Source of the DNA: Oscillospiraceae bacterium
Lineage (GTDB): Bacteria > Bacillota > Clostridia > Oscillospirales > Ruminococcaceae
Length of the DNA stretch: 64,000 nucleotides
Reading direction: 5' to 3'
Assembly: GCA_900752435.1 (NCBI GenBank)
Contig: CAADVD010000030.1
Coordinates: forward strand, 30,212-94,211
A model generated the notes under the pieces. That model saw only the letters and a list, made by a program, of their open reading frames with translations, was not told where the DNA came from and made no database searches. Of this stretch, positions 16,015 through 24,405 are shown piece after piece (position 1 is the stretch's first letter; each line of letters opens with the position of its first letter). A program made the position numbers and the translations under genes.

Positions 16015-18573
16015 ATGAAGCACAAGCGTTTTTTGAAATCGTTTGTTGCTGTGCTGGCAAGTGCCACGATGCTTGTTACATCGGCGCTTCCAACCTTGGC
16101 AGCAGATGAGATTTCCCCCCAGCATACCTACACGGGCGGGGGCTTTACCTTTGAAAAAATTTCGCATCCCAACTCTCCAGTGGAGCAGGCAGACGGTATT
16201 GTCGATTATGTAGGCAATGGTTCTGTTGCGCCCTATGTGGCGGGTGAAAGCGCCGACGGGAACGGTGACCGCGGTCAGTCCTACAGCTATGCCTCTGCGG
16301 TTTATGGCGACTGGGTGTACATCAACACGATGTACGGCGGACTGGGGGTTTCCTCGATTTTGTCGTATGGAATGAGCGGTGTGGATTCGGAAGTGGCAAA
16401 AGCCATGATGAATGTGATGTACAATGGGCATTTGTACACTGGTGAACCCGACGGCAAGTATGCAGGCGGCGTACTGCTGAAGTTCAACGTCAAAACGGGC
16501 GAGACAAAACTTTTGATGTCCCGCGATGTAAACGGGCTGATTCCAACTTTCCGAAATGCCTGTGAGATGAACGGCAAGCTTTATTTTGTCGGAATGGTCG
16601 TTGATGTACAAAGAATGACGCCGCAGGAAGTGGCGACCGCCATTGCGATGCAGAATGGTCTGCCTTGCATTTATGAAGTGGATCCTGCCAATGACGATAA
16701 GCTGACCTGCATTTATGATTGCGTAGACATGGATGGCTTCCGCCAGCTCGTTGCGGACAAGGTGTTTACTTCCACGCGCGCCATCGGTACGTACGGGGAT
16801 TCTCTGATTGTCGGCGGCCTCGATACAGACGGCGTTTTCCTGAGCGCATCGAAGGATCCTTCTGCGGGACAGGAATCATTCAGTGTGATTGCGGATATGA
16901 ATGATTTGTTCAATTATCCGGCCTACCACCGCACCGATGTCAATGGCGGCGGCGGTATTTACCAGGTCATTGAATACAATGGAAAACTTTACGTTGTGAT
17001 TTGCACCGGTACGCCGGAGAATAAAAATGAAGAAACCGGCACACTGCAAACCTTTGCCATCGTGCGCGGTGAATGCAACGGCGATGCGACGGATCGGAAC
17101 GCGTGGACATGGACCGTTCTGGCCGGCGATATGGAAAACGACGGCGCAAAATATCCGTTTGGTCTGGATGAAGAACGCGTGAGCGCAGGAGCGTGTACGC
17201 TGCAGGTTTACGGAGATTACCTCTATATTGGTGATTACAACGATGTATCCAGCGCATTGCAGGGATTTGTGCTTCAAAAGCAGTTCCAGACACAGGCAAC
17301 AAATCTGGAGCAGTCCATCAACCTGTACCGTATGGATGAAAACGAAAATGTTGAGATGATCGTGGGCGATCCGACGACCAGATTCCCAGAGGGCGGCAGT
17401 TCCGGACTGGGTTCGGGATATGGTACGCACATGAGCCAGTACACATGGCAGACAACGGTGTATGAGGACAAGATGTACGTCAGCACCATGGATACCACCA
17501 CGCTGCTGGAACCAATTGCGCAGTTCACCAACGGTGATTTGCTGGAAATGAGTCCGGAAGAATGGGAGAGCCAGATCAATTATATTCGCGTTCTGCTGGA
17601 ATTATTATTCCAGAATGAGGATCCGGCGGTGAACTCGGTTCAAACGACAGATTCCAATGTGGTTGCTGCAGAAGAAACGGCATTGACCGAGGACACTGCG
17701 GACGATATGGTTGATGCGGCGGTCGAAAAAGCATCCATCCGTGCGGCAGAGTCCAATCTCAGCGCACGCACTGTGAAATCCGTGGCATTGACCGATGACC
17801 AGAAACAAAGCTTGGTTTCCGGCCTGTTGGATGAGAGCATCAGCGACGGTCAGGTTACTGATAGTCAAGTCAAGGGATTGACGCAGATCAACAATACCAT
17901 GGATACCCTTACCGAACTGATTGACACCACAGAGATTGAAGCTTTTGTGGAGGCTTACAGCGAATTGCTGGAACAGTACAGCGGTGTGTCGGACTTGCTT
18001 CCGGAGAGCTTGAAGAGCTTGTACGATATGTTGCTCAGCTATGCGACAAGAGATAATTTGGTGGCATTGGCAAAATCGGTGAAGTATTTGCGCACCTCCG
18101 AAGCGGGCTTTGACCTGTATGAGATTGCCGATAACGGCGATGGTACAGTCAGCATCAACACCGTTACCACAAATGGATTTGGTGACCGCTTCAATCACGG
18201 ACTGCGAATTTTCGCAAAAACTTCGGATTATTGGGTGATCGGAACTGCGAACCCGTTCTATGGAACACAGCTCTGGCGCACGGAAAACACGGTCAAGGAT
18301 CCGACCGATTCTTCCGAGCCGTCTGATTCCTCTGACCCATCCGATTCGTCCGAACCGTCTGATTCCTCGAATCCGTCCGATTCGTCCACTCCAACGGACA
18401 CTTCCAATTCGGACAATTCGACAGGATCGACTACGTCCACACCGACGGCTTCCGGTGCAGGACCGAAAACTGGAGATACCAGCAACCCCATGGCGATGGT
18501 ACTGCTGATGATTGGCGCATTGGGCGCGGCGGCAGGTACGACCATCTGGTATCGTAAGAGAAAAAGCAATTAA
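16015..18573 (+). CDS. Large cell-wall surface protein with GPKTG sorting signal
   Basis: 852-residue secreted protein. It has a signal peptide (about 1-30, ending TLAADE) and a large domain of repeated Tyr/Gly-rich strands, suggestive of a beta-propeller (about 70-560). A helical segment with ESLKSLYDMLLSYA follows, then about eight Pro-Ser-Asp-Ser-Ser-type repeats (about 762-800), GPKTGD at 816-821, a hydrophobic span and the tail RKRKSN. The layout is that of a sortase substrate, but the usual Leu of LPxTG is Gly. The start at 16015 follows GAAGGAG. The ligand or activity of the main domain is not recognised. No sortase gene is in the window. Confidence 0.75.
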   Translation: MKHKRFLKSFVAVLASATMLVTSALPTLAADEISPQHTYTGGGFTFEKISHPNSPVEQADGIVDYVGNGSVAPYVAGESADGNGDRGQSYSYASAVYGDWVYINTMYGGLGVSSILSYGMSGVDSEVAKAMMNVMYNGHLYTGEPDGKYAGGVLLKFNVKTGETKLLMSRDVNGLIPTFRNACEMNGKLYFVGMVVDVQRMTPQEVATAIAMQNGLPCIYEVDPANDDKLTCIYDCVDMDGFRQLVADKVFTSTRAIGTYGDSLIVGGLDTDGVFLSASKDPSAGQESFSVIADMNDLFNYPAYHRTDVNGGGGIYQVIEYNGKLYVVICTGTPENKNEETGTLQTFAIVRGECNGDATDRNAWTWTVLAGDMENDGAKYPFGLDEERVSAGACTLQVYGDYLYIGDYNDVSSALQGFVLQKQFQTQATNLEQSINLYRMDENENVEMIVGDPTTRFPEGGSSGLGSGYGTHMSQYTWQTTVYEDKMYVSTMDTTTLLEPIAQFTNGDLLEMSPEEWESQINYIRVLLELLFQNEDPAVNSVQTTDSNVVAAEETALTEDTADDMVDAAVEKASIRAAESNLSARTVKSVALTDDQKQSLVSGLLDESISDGQVTDSQVKGLTQINNTMDTLTELIDTTEIEAFVEAYSELLEQYSGVSDLLPESLKSLYDMLLSYATRDNLVALAKSVKYLRTSEAGFDLYEIADNGDGTVSINTVTTNGFGDRFNHGLRIFAKTSDYWVIGTANPFYGTQLWRTENTVKDPTDSSEPSDSSDPSDSSEPSDSSNPSDSSTPTDTSNSDNSTGSTTSTPTASGAGPKTGDTSNPMAMVLLMIGALGAAAGTTIWYRKRKSN

Positions 18574-18591
18574 AACAAGCATAAGAAAACC

Positions 18592-18637
18592 ATTCCCTTG
18601 TTTTGGCTCGTAAGGGTCGAAACAAGGGAATCTTTTT
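18592..18637 (+). terminator. Terminator of the large surface protein gene
   Basis: ATTCCCTTGTTT (18592-18603) pairs with AAACAAGGGAAT (18620-18631) and is followed by CTTTTTG. It lies 18 bp after the stop codon. Confidence 0.85.
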
Positions 18638-18677
18638 GATTCGTTATTAGACAATAGCGGATTTGGGTGGGTTTTTC

Positions 18678-18706
18678 TTGACATTTCTTCGTTCCTCTTT
18701 TATCAT
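18678..18706 (+). promoter_or_regulatory. Promoter of mnmA-nadA
   Basis: TTGACA (18678-18683), 17 bp, TATCAT (18701-18706), giving a leader of about 130 nt before the mnmA start. Confidence 0.55.
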
Positions 18707-18839
18707 ATTATAGAACTAGGAATTTTATGTTGGCGCGCAAAAATTTTCGGAAATTTCTGTACAAATCTCCGTTTATCTTGTATTATAAAGAAGTAGGAAA
18801 TTGGCGTCAGAAATGGACGCGGCTTGGGAAAGGATTGCA

Positions 18840-19934
18840 ATGAAAAAAGAAAAGGTAATGGTGGCGATGAGCGGCGGCGTGGACAGCTCTGTGGCATTGC
18901 TGTTGTTAAAGGATGAATATGAACTCACGGGCGTGACACTCAAGCTGTTCGACAATGGTGACATCATGCTGGACCGAAGCAAAACCTGCTGTTCGCTGTC
19001 GGATGTGGAGGACGCGCGGAGCGTGGCAAGGCATTACGATGTGCCGTATTTCGTGTACAACTTTGGCGATAAGTTCAAAGAACAGGTGGTGGATCGGTTC
19101 AACCGCGCTTATATGGCAGGCGATACGCCTAATCCGTGCATCGACTGCAACCGCTTCATTAAATTTGACGAACTGCTCAAGCGCGCGATGCTGTTGGAAC
19201 AGGATTACATTGCCACCGGTCATTACGCCATCCGTGAATACGATGAAGCGTCGGGGCGGTATCTGCTCAAGAAAGCGGTGGATTCCACCAAGGATCAGAC
19301 GTATGTGCTGTATGGACTGACGCAGGAACAGCTCAAACGCACGCTGTTTCCGCTGGGCAAGCTCACCAAAGTGGAGGCGCGGAAGCTGGCCGAGCAGTGC
19401 GAGCTGGTCAACGCCGATAAGCCGGACAGTCAGGATATTTGCTTTGTGCCGGACGGGGATTATGCGTCCTTCATCGAACGGTACACCGGTGAACACTTTG
19501 AAGCCGGAGATTTTGTGGATATGACCGGCAAGGTTGTCGGGCGGCATAAGGGCATCATTCACTATACCATTGGACAGCGCAAGGGGCTGGGCGTGGCATT
19601 GGGCAAACCGGCTTATGTGGTGGCTAAAAATGTAGCGGAAAATACCGTGACGCTGGGCGACGAGTCGGACTTGTATCAGAAAACGCTGGTTGCGGACGAT
19701 TTGAACTGGATTTCCATTGAACAGCTCACCGAGCCGATGCGTGTGAAGGCCAAAACGCGCTATAAACATGCCGAACAGCCGGCGGTTATTTCGCCGCTGT
19801 CGGACGGCCGCGTCTTCGTAGAATTTGACGAGCCTCAGCGCGCCATCACCACCGGACAGGCCGTGGTGTTTTACGACGGCGACCTTGTGGTCGGCGGGGG
19901 GCGCATTGCCGAAGCAGGTGCATCCAAAAGGTAG
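18840..19934 (+). CDS. mnmA: tRNA 2-thiouridine(34) synthase MnmA
   Basis: 364-residue enzyme that thiolates U34 of the Lys, Glu and Gln tRNAs using ATP and a sulfur relay. The PP-loop SGGVDSSVALLLL lies at about 11-23, the catalytic cysteine region NPCIDCNRFIKFDELL near 100, and the second cysteine in SQDICFVPDGDY near 200. The C-terminal half has the family blocks HKGIIHYTIGQRKGLG and LNWISIE. The chosen ATG at 18840 follows GGGAAAGG; an upstream in-frame ATG would add 13 residues not found in the family. It is probably co-transcribed with nadA, 74 bp downstream. Confidence 0.93.
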   Translation: MKKEKVMVAMSGGVDSSVALLLLKDEYELTGVTLKLFDNGDIMLDRSKTCCSLSDVEDARSVARHYDVPYFVYNFGDKFKEQVVDRFNRAYMAGDTPNPCIDCNRFIKFDELLKRAMLLEQDYIATGHYAIREYDEASGRYLLKKAVDSTKDQTYVLYGLTQEQLKRTLFPLGKLTKVEARKLAEQCELVNADKPDSQDICFVPDGDYASFIERYTGEHFEAGDFVDMTGKVVGRHKGIIHYTIGQRKGLGVALGKPAYVVAKNVAENTVTLGDESDLYQKTLVADDLNWISIEQLTEPMRVKAKTRYKHAEQPAVISPLSDGRVFVEFDEPQRAITTGQAVVFYDGDLVVGGGRIAEAGASKR

Positions 19935-19935
19935 G

Positions 19936-19971
19936 GGCGCGCATTGCGCGTCCGCCTTCAGGCGGAAACGG
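19936..19971 (+). other. Twin small palindromes between mnmA and nadA
   Basis: GCGCGC-ATT-GCGCG (about 19939-19952) is followed directly by CCGCC-TTCA-GGCGG (about 19955-19968). There is no T-run, so it is not a clear terminator. It may be an intergenic REP-like insertion or a processing site. Only one copy is seen in this window. Confidence 0.4.
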
Positions 19972-20008
19972 AAAAACAAACGGAAGAATCACAAAGGGGA
20001 ACAATAAC

Positions 20009-20923
20009 ATGATTAAAGATGTGCAGGAACAAATTTTAAAGCTCAAACAGGAAAACGATGTGTGCATTTTGGCGCACAGCTACCAAGCGGCGGAAATCAT
20101 TGAGATTGCGGATATTGTCGGAGATTCCTTCCAACTTAGCCGTGCGGCGCAGGGCGTGCCCCAGCAGAACATTTTGATGTGCGGCGTGCACTTTATGGCC
20201 GAAACCGCCAAGATGCTTTCGCCGGAAAAGCATGTGTATTTGGCTAATCAGCTGGCAGGCTGTCCGATGGCGGAACAGATGGAAGCGGATTTGATTTCCC
20301 TGCTGAAAGAGCGCGAGCCGGATCGCACGGTCGTGGCGTACATCAACACCACGGCTTCGCTGAAAGCGGTTTGTGATGTGTGTGTGACCTCGTCTTCGGC
20401 GGTAAAAATCGTCAAAAACATCGAAAACGATAAGATTTTGTTCATTCCGGACTGCAATCTCGGTGCGTTCGTACAGAAGCAAGTGCCGGAAAAGGACATC
20501 AAGCTGCTGCAGGGCGGCTGTCCGGTGCACGCTTCCGTGACGGCGGCGGATTTGAAAAAGGCAAAAGAACTGCATCCGAACGCGCTGGTGCTGGTGCATC
20601 CGGAATGTGTGCCGGCAGTGGTGGAGCAGGCGGATTACGTCGGTTCAACCTCAGGCATCATGGATTTTGCAAAGCGGTCGGATGCAAAGGAATTCATCAT
20701 CGGTACGGAAGTCAGCATTGCGGAGCACTTGCAGTACGCTTGTCCGGAAAAGGACTTCTACATTTTGTCCAAGAAAATCATGTGCCCGAATATGAAGCTC
20801 ACCACGCTGATGGATGTATACAAAGCAGTCAAAGACCCATCTAAGGCGTTTGAGATTCAGATGACGGCGGAGGAAATTGCGGCTTCCCGCAAGTGCATTG
20901 ATGAGATGCTGCGGTTGGGCTAG
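20009..20923 (+). CDS. nadA: Quinolinate synthase NadA
   Basis: 304-residue [4Fe-4S] enzyme that condenses iminoaspartate with dihydroxyacetone phosphate to quinolinate, the second step of de novo NAD synthesis. The three cluster cysteines are expected in AVCDVCVTSSSAVK, HPECVPAVVEQADYVGSTSGI and CPNMKLTTL. The substrate motif AHSYQAAEIIEIADIVGDS is intact. Its partners nadB and nadC lie some 34 kb away at 54817-57121 rather than alongside, which is unusual for clostridia. The sigma-like gene on the opposite strand ends 3 bp after its stop. Confidence 0.95.
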   Translation: MIKDVQEQILKLKQENDVCILAHSYQAAEIIEIADIVGDSFQLSRAAQGVPQQNILMCGVHFMAETAKMLSPEKHVYLANQLAGCPMAEQMEADLISLLKEREPDRTVVAYINTTASLKAVCDVCVTSSSAVKIVKNIENDKILFIPDCNLGAFVQKQVPEKDIKLLQGGCPVHASVTAADLKKAKELHPNALVLVHPECVPAVVEQADYVGSTSGIMDFAKRSDAKEFIIGTEVSIAEHLQYACPEKDFYILSKKIMCPNMKLTTLMDVYKAVKDPSKAFEIQMTAEEIAASRKCIDEMLRLG

Positions 20924-20926
20924 GCT

Positions 20927-21217
20927 TCAGCGCAGTTTATAATAACGCAGTGCCCGATAAAGGTTGTTCATACCGCGGTTGAGGGTGCGCGACACGGTGG
21001 ATTTGTTCACGCCGAGCAGTTCGGCAATTTCCACCGTGTTTTTTTGTTGAAAAAAGAATAGGGTGAGCATTTGCTGTTGACGTGCGGTCAGGCTGTCCTG
21101 CATCACGCGCAGTACAAGCTGACGAAGCTCGCGATGAAGCTGGGTGTTGTCCGATTCCGGTGTGTCCGAAAGGGAAAGATTTTGTTCAAGCATGTCAAAG
21201 CTGACTTTCTTGGCCAT
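20927..21217 (-). CDS. Small sigma-70 region-4-like helix-turn-helix protein
   Basis: 96 residues. The C-terminal part matches sigma-70 region 4: LTARQQQMLTLFFFQQ, then the helix-turn-helix NTVEIAELLGVNKSTVSRTL. Region 2 is absent, so it is not a complete sigma factor and may be a phage- or element-type regulator. The start at 21217 follows AAGGAGA; the long upstream frame runs through its own promoter. It diverges from the XRE/ImmA pair, with overlapping control DNA between them. Together the three genes look like the regulatory remnant of an integrative element. Confidence 0.7.
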   Translation of the reverse strand: MAKKVSFDMLEQNLSLSDTPESDNTQLHRELRQLVLRVMQDSLTARQQQMLTLFFFQQKNTVEIAELLGVNKSTVSRTLNRGMNNLYRALRYYKLR

Positions 21218-21259
21218 AAGATTCTCCTTTTTCATTGACAGTAGGCTGTTTTTTTGATT

Positions 21260-21274
21260 CACACAAATTGTGTG
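21260..21274. promoter_or_regulatory. Inverted repeat, candidate XRE operator
   Basis: CACACAA-A-TTGTGTG, a 7+1+7 palindrome in the 5' leader of the sigma-like gene, between the two divergent starts. A second small palindrome CACG-AAA-CGTG (21294-21304) sits inside the spacer of the leftward promoter. Either could bind the XRE repressor. Confidence 0.45.
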
Positions 21275-21284
21275 CTGTATGTTT

Positions 21285-21313
21285 ACTATACTACACGAAA
21301 CGTGGGAAGTCAA
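21285..21313 (-). promoter_or_regulatory. Promoter of the sigma-like gene
   Basis: Minus strand TTGACT (21313-21308), 17 bp, TATAGT (21290-21285). Confidence 0.65.
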
Positions 21314-21334
21314 GCATTTTCAGAACATTTGTTC

Positions 21335-21363
21335 TTGATTTTTTACACAGGACGTGGTATACT
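21335..21363 (+). promoter_or_regulatory. Promoter of the XRE-immA pair
   Basis: TTGATT (21335-21340), 17 bp, TATACT (21358-21363). It is arranged back to back with the sigma-like gene promoter, 21 bp apart. Confidence 0.65.
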
Positions 21364-21423
21364 GTTGCCATAGGAAGAATTCGAGTGCATGGCCGTGCGA
21401 TACACGGCAGAATGGAGCTTGTT

Positions 21424-21801
21424 ATGGACGCTCAAATCCTGCGCCGTCTGCGCAAGGAACAACAGATGAATCAAAAAGAGCTGGCCGCGCTTGTCGGCGT
21501 GTCAGCCAGTGCCATCGGCATGTACGAGCAGGGCAGGCGCGAACCGGATCATGCTACCCTGCAAAAGCTGGCGGAGGTACTCCATGTGAGTGTGGATTAT
21601 CTGCTGGGCAAGGAGCCGCCGGAGGAAGTGATTGACCGCGATGCGCTGGCGGAGGAGCTGTTTCGCAACCTCATGGAGCAAAACGCGCTGATGTTCCGTG
21701 CGGAGCACTTGACGGAGGAGGATTACGCCCAACTGGCCGATGCGGTGAAATTGGCCGTGGACATCACCGTAGAGCGCAAACGCAAGCGCGGAGAACCCTA
21801 A
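21424..21801 (+). CDS. XRE-family transcriptional regulator (ImmR-like)
   Basis: 125 residues. An N-terminal cI-type helix-turn-helix (about 3-58; MNQKELAALVGVSASAIGMYEQGRREP, here cited in part) is followed by a helical acidic tail with a basic end. It is directly followed, 17 bp on, by an ImmA/IrrE-type metalloprotease gene. In ICEBs1 and many prophages this pair is repressor plus protease, where the protease cuts the repressor to release the element. By analogy it represses the divergent sigma-like gene. No integrase or other element genes are present here. Confidence 0.85.
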   Translation: MDAQILRRLRKEQQMNQKELAALVGVSASAIGMYEQGRREPDHATLQKLAEVLHVSVDYLLGKEPPEEVIDRDALAEELFRNLMEQNALMFRAEHLTEEDYAQLADAVKLAVDITVERKRKRGEP

Positions 21802-21818
21802 CGGAGAGGAGGAACGGC

Positions 21819-22283
21819 ATGCAGTCCATCAAAGAGCAGGTTGAGAGCTTGGTGAAAACTCACCAAACCAGCGATCCATGGGAGCTGTGCGATTTTTTGA
21901 ATGTGACCGTGTTGGAGGTACCGCTTCATCCGAAGATGCATGGCTTTTTCATCAATGTGTCGGGCGAGGAGTTTATTTATGTCAACGAACAGCAGAGTCC
22001 GCAGGAAAAGCGTGTGACCATTGCGCACGAGCTGGGGCATTTGCTGCTGCATCCGACGCTCAACTCCTTGTTTATGATGCAGAAGACCTTTGCGCGGCCG
22101 TCGCGCTATGAGCGCGAAGCGGATTTGTTCGCGTGCCATTTGCTGCTGCCGGATGATTTGTTTCAAAGCGGCGGTTTCGGCGGCGAAACGCTGGAAAAAA
22201 TCAGTCAGGAGACGGGTGTCCCCCTGCGGTTTGTAGAGATGAAGTGGGAGAGCTTGCCGATGCGGGGGAGAATGAGTTTTTAA
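21819..22283 (+). CDS. ImmA/IrrE-family metallo-endopeptidase
   Basis: 154 residues, single zinc-peptidase domain. The metal motif HELGHLLLHP (HExxH, about residues 70-79) and a later Glu in READLFACHLLLPDDL fit the ImmA/IrrE (DUF955, M78) family. Such proteins cleave a partner XRE repressor. The partner is the gene just upstream with a gap of 17 bp, so co-expression is almost certain. What activates it is unknown. No terminator follows; the ilvB leader starts further on. Confidence 0.88.
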   Translation: MQSIKEQVESLVKTHQTSDPWELCDFLNVTVLEVPLHPKMHGFFINVSGEEFIYVNEQQSPQEKRVTIAHELGHLLLHPTLNSLFMMQKTFARPSRYEREADLFACHLLLPDDLFQSGGFGGETLEKISQETGVPLRFVEMKWESLPMRGRMSF

Positions 22284-22416
22284 AGCTTTCTTGCAAAGAA
22301 CCATTTTGGGTGTTTCGATAGAAGTGTGCCAATTCAAAAATTGAATATGACGGGCAGTGTGTCCGCACGCTCAATTTTCTGCACAGAAGTTTCCATTTAT
22401 TTGTTCGTTCTTCCGG

Positions 22417-22445
22417 TTGACAAAAATCCGTCCATCGTCTATTCT
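22417..22445 (+). promoter_or_regulatory. Promoter of ilvB-ilvN
   Basis: TTGACA (22417-22422), 17 bp, TATTCT (22440-22445). It predicts a start near 22452 and a leader of about 250 nt. The 130 bp between immA and this promoter hold nothing recognisable. Confidence 0.65.
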
Positions 22446-22451
22446 TAAACA

Positions 22452-22705
22452 AGGTACATCTTCGGACAGCCCCGATTTGACCGGAAGCGCAAACGGCTCC
22501 TTTCCGTACAGGCAACTGGATTTGCCTTGAAAAAAGGCGGAGCGCTTTTACAAAAAGTGTTCCCGTTCCTCCCGTCATGACTACAATTCTATGACATTCT
22601 GCGCTTTGCCGCGAATCGTGTGCCTTTGTTTTCCGAGCGCGAACAAAGGCTTTTGCTTTCTTTCCTTGTGCTGTTTTGATTTTACAATTAAAGGAGAATC
22701 TCTCA
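22452..22705 (+). promoter_or_regulatory. ilvB leader with attenuator-like terminator
   Basis: About 250 nt of untranslated leader. A terminator hairpin sits at 22622-22664: GCCTTTGTT pairs with AACAAAGGC, followed by TTTTGCTTTCTTT, only about 40 nt before the ilvB start. Upstream is a very short frame at 22577-22594 encoding Met-Thr-Thr-Ile-Leu, a composition that would suit attenuation by Thr/Ile/Leu supply. No T-box TGGNACC motif is visible. Regulation by attenuation is inferred. Confidence 0.55.
22622..22664 (+). terminator. Intrinsic terminator inside the ilvB leader
   Basis: A nine-pair stem (22622-22630 with 22642-22650), an 11-nt loop and a T-rich tail. Because it lies between the promoter and ilvB, it would act as an attenuator. 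Confidence 0.7.
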
Positions 22706-24391
22706 ATGAATTTAACAGGTGCAGAAATTGTCGTCGAATGCCTGCTGGAGCAGGGCGTAGACACCGTGTTTGGTTATCCGGGCGGTGCGGTGCTCAATTT
22801 GTACGACGCGCTGTACGAATACAGTGGAAAAATCCGCCATATTCTGACCGCCCATGAACAGGGTGCTGCCCATGCCGCAGATGGTTACGCCCGTTCCACC
22901 GGCAAGGTCGGCGTAGTCATCGCGACCTCCGGCCCCGGTGCGACCAATCTGGTTACCGGTATTGCCACCGCATACATGGATTCTGTCCCGATGGTGGCCA
23001 TCACCGGCAACGTGGGAACCGGTTTGCTCGGACTGGACAGCTTCCAGGAAGTGGACATCACCGGCATTACCATGCCGATTACCAAGCACAATTTTATTGT
23101 GAAGGACATCACCAAGCTGGCCGACACCATCCGTCAGGCGTTTGAAATCGCCATGAGCGGCCGTCCCGGTCCGGTGCTGGTGGATATTCCGAAGGACATC
23201 ACGGTAAATCGCACGGAATTCCTGCCGCGCGCCATTAAGCCAGTGGACAACTACCGCGCCAATATGACCAACGATGATTTGTGCGTAGCGCTGGATTTGC
23301 TTGCGAATGCCAAAAAGCCGTTTGTTTACACTGGCGGCGGCGTCATTGCTTCCAATGCCAGTGAATCGTTAAAGAAATTTGTCGATTTGTACGATGCGCC
23401 GGTTTCCTCCTCGCTGATGGGGCAGGGCGGCTTTGACAACACCGATCCGCGCTACATTGGCATGCTCGGTATGCACGGCACGGTGACGGCTTCCAAGGCA
23501 GTGACCGACTGCGATTTGTTCGTGGCACTCGGTACGCGTTTCAGCGACCGTGTGATTTGTGATGTAAAGTCCTTTGCGCCGAATGCGCGGATTTTGCAGG
23601 TTGAAATTGACCCTGCTGAAGTCAACAAAAACATTAAGGTTGACCATCAGCTCATCGGCGACGTGCGCTATATCCTCGATAAAATCAACGCTGTTTTACA
23701 GCCGAAACAGCATCCGGATTGGATGAAGCAGATTATGCATTGGAAAGCGGAATTTCCGCTTCACATGGAGGAAGCGGACGAAGAGTCCGTTACACCGCAG
23801 TATGTATTGGAAACGCTCCATGAGCTGACGAACGGCGAGGCCATCATCACGACGGAAGTCGGTCAGCATCAGATGTGGGCGGCGCAGTTCTACGATGTCA
23901 AGCATCCGCGCTGTTTCATTTCCTCCGGCGGCTTGGGTACGATGGGCTACGGCTTCGGCGCGGCTTTGGGTGCGCAGGTGGGCAATCCGAACAAGCGCGT
24001 CATCAACATTGCCGGTGACGGCAGCTTCCATATGAACTGCAACGAGCTGGTGACGGCCTACAAGCAGAACATCCCGATGATTGAACTGCTGTTCAACAAC
24101 AACGTGCTGGGCATGGTGCGTCAGTGGCAGAGACTGTTTTACGGCAAGCGTTTCTCTCAGACAACGCTCGACCGCGGCACGGACTATGTGAAGCTTGCCG
24201 AGGCGTACAACGTGCGCGGTTACCGCATCACCAAGAAGAGCGAAGTCCGCGAGGTGCTGGAGAAGGCGCTGAGCGAACGGACTCCGGCGCTGATTGAATG
24301 CCAGATTGACCGCGACATCAACGTACTGCCGATGGTTCCGGCAGGCGGCGCCATCAACCGCCCGATTCTGGACATTGAAATCGACGACTAA
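22706..24391 (+). CDS. ilvB: Acetolactate synthase, large subunit
   Basis: 561-residue thiamine-diphosphate enzyme making acetolactate or acetohydroxybutyrate, first common step to valine, leucine and isoleucine. It shows the catalytic Glu in HEQGAAHAADGYAR (about residue 50), the FAD region GRPGPVLVDIPKD, and the TPP/Mg motif GDGSFHMNCNELVTAYKQN (here from about 442). Start at 22706 with AAAGGAGA ahead. The regulatory subunit gene follows 14 bp later; the two form one operon under the attenuator-like leader. Confidence 0.96.
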   Translation: MNLTGAEIVVECLLEQGVDTVFGYPGGAVLNLYDALYEYSGKIRHILTAHEQGAAHAADGYARSTGKVGVVIATSGPGATNLVTGIATAYMDSVPMVAITGNVGTGLLGLDSFQEVDITGITMPITKHNFIVKDITKLADTIRQAFEIAMSGRPGPVLVDIPKDITVNRTEFLPRAIKPVDNYRANMTNDDLCVALDLLANAKKPFVYTGGGVIASNASESLKKFVDLYDAPVSSSLMGQGGFDNTDPRYIGMLGMHGTVTASKAVTDCDLFVALGTRFSDRVICDVKSFAPNARILQVEIDPAEVNKNIKVDHQLIGDVRYILDKINAVLQPKQHPDWMKQIMHWKAEFPLHMEEADEESVTPQYVLETLHELTNGEAIITTEVGQHQMWAAQFYDVKHPRCFISSGGLGTMGYGFGAALGAQVGNPNKRVINIAGDGSFHMNCNELVTAYKQNIPMIELLFNNNVLGMVRQWQRLFYGKRFSQTTLDRGTDYVKLAEAYNVRGYRITKKSEVREVLEKALSERTPALIECQIDRDINVLPMVPAGGAINRPILDIEIDD

Positions 24392-24405
24392 CGGAGGGAA
24401 ACACT

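Noticed and set aside
17605..18684. 359-codon minus-strand frame with Arg/Gly/Ile repeats, and 18258-18569 with Glu/Ser repeats
   Set aside because: Mirror of the Pro-Ser-Asp repeat linker of the surface protein; a by-product of low-complexity DNA.
18906..19979. 357-codon minus-strand frame over mnmA
   Set aside because: Antisense to a clearly conserved gene, no start signals.
22452..22705. T-box riboswitch before ilvB
   Set aside because: The conserved TGGNACC antiterminator motif and specifier layout are not found, and no ykkC-type ppGpp riboswitch sequence is visible.
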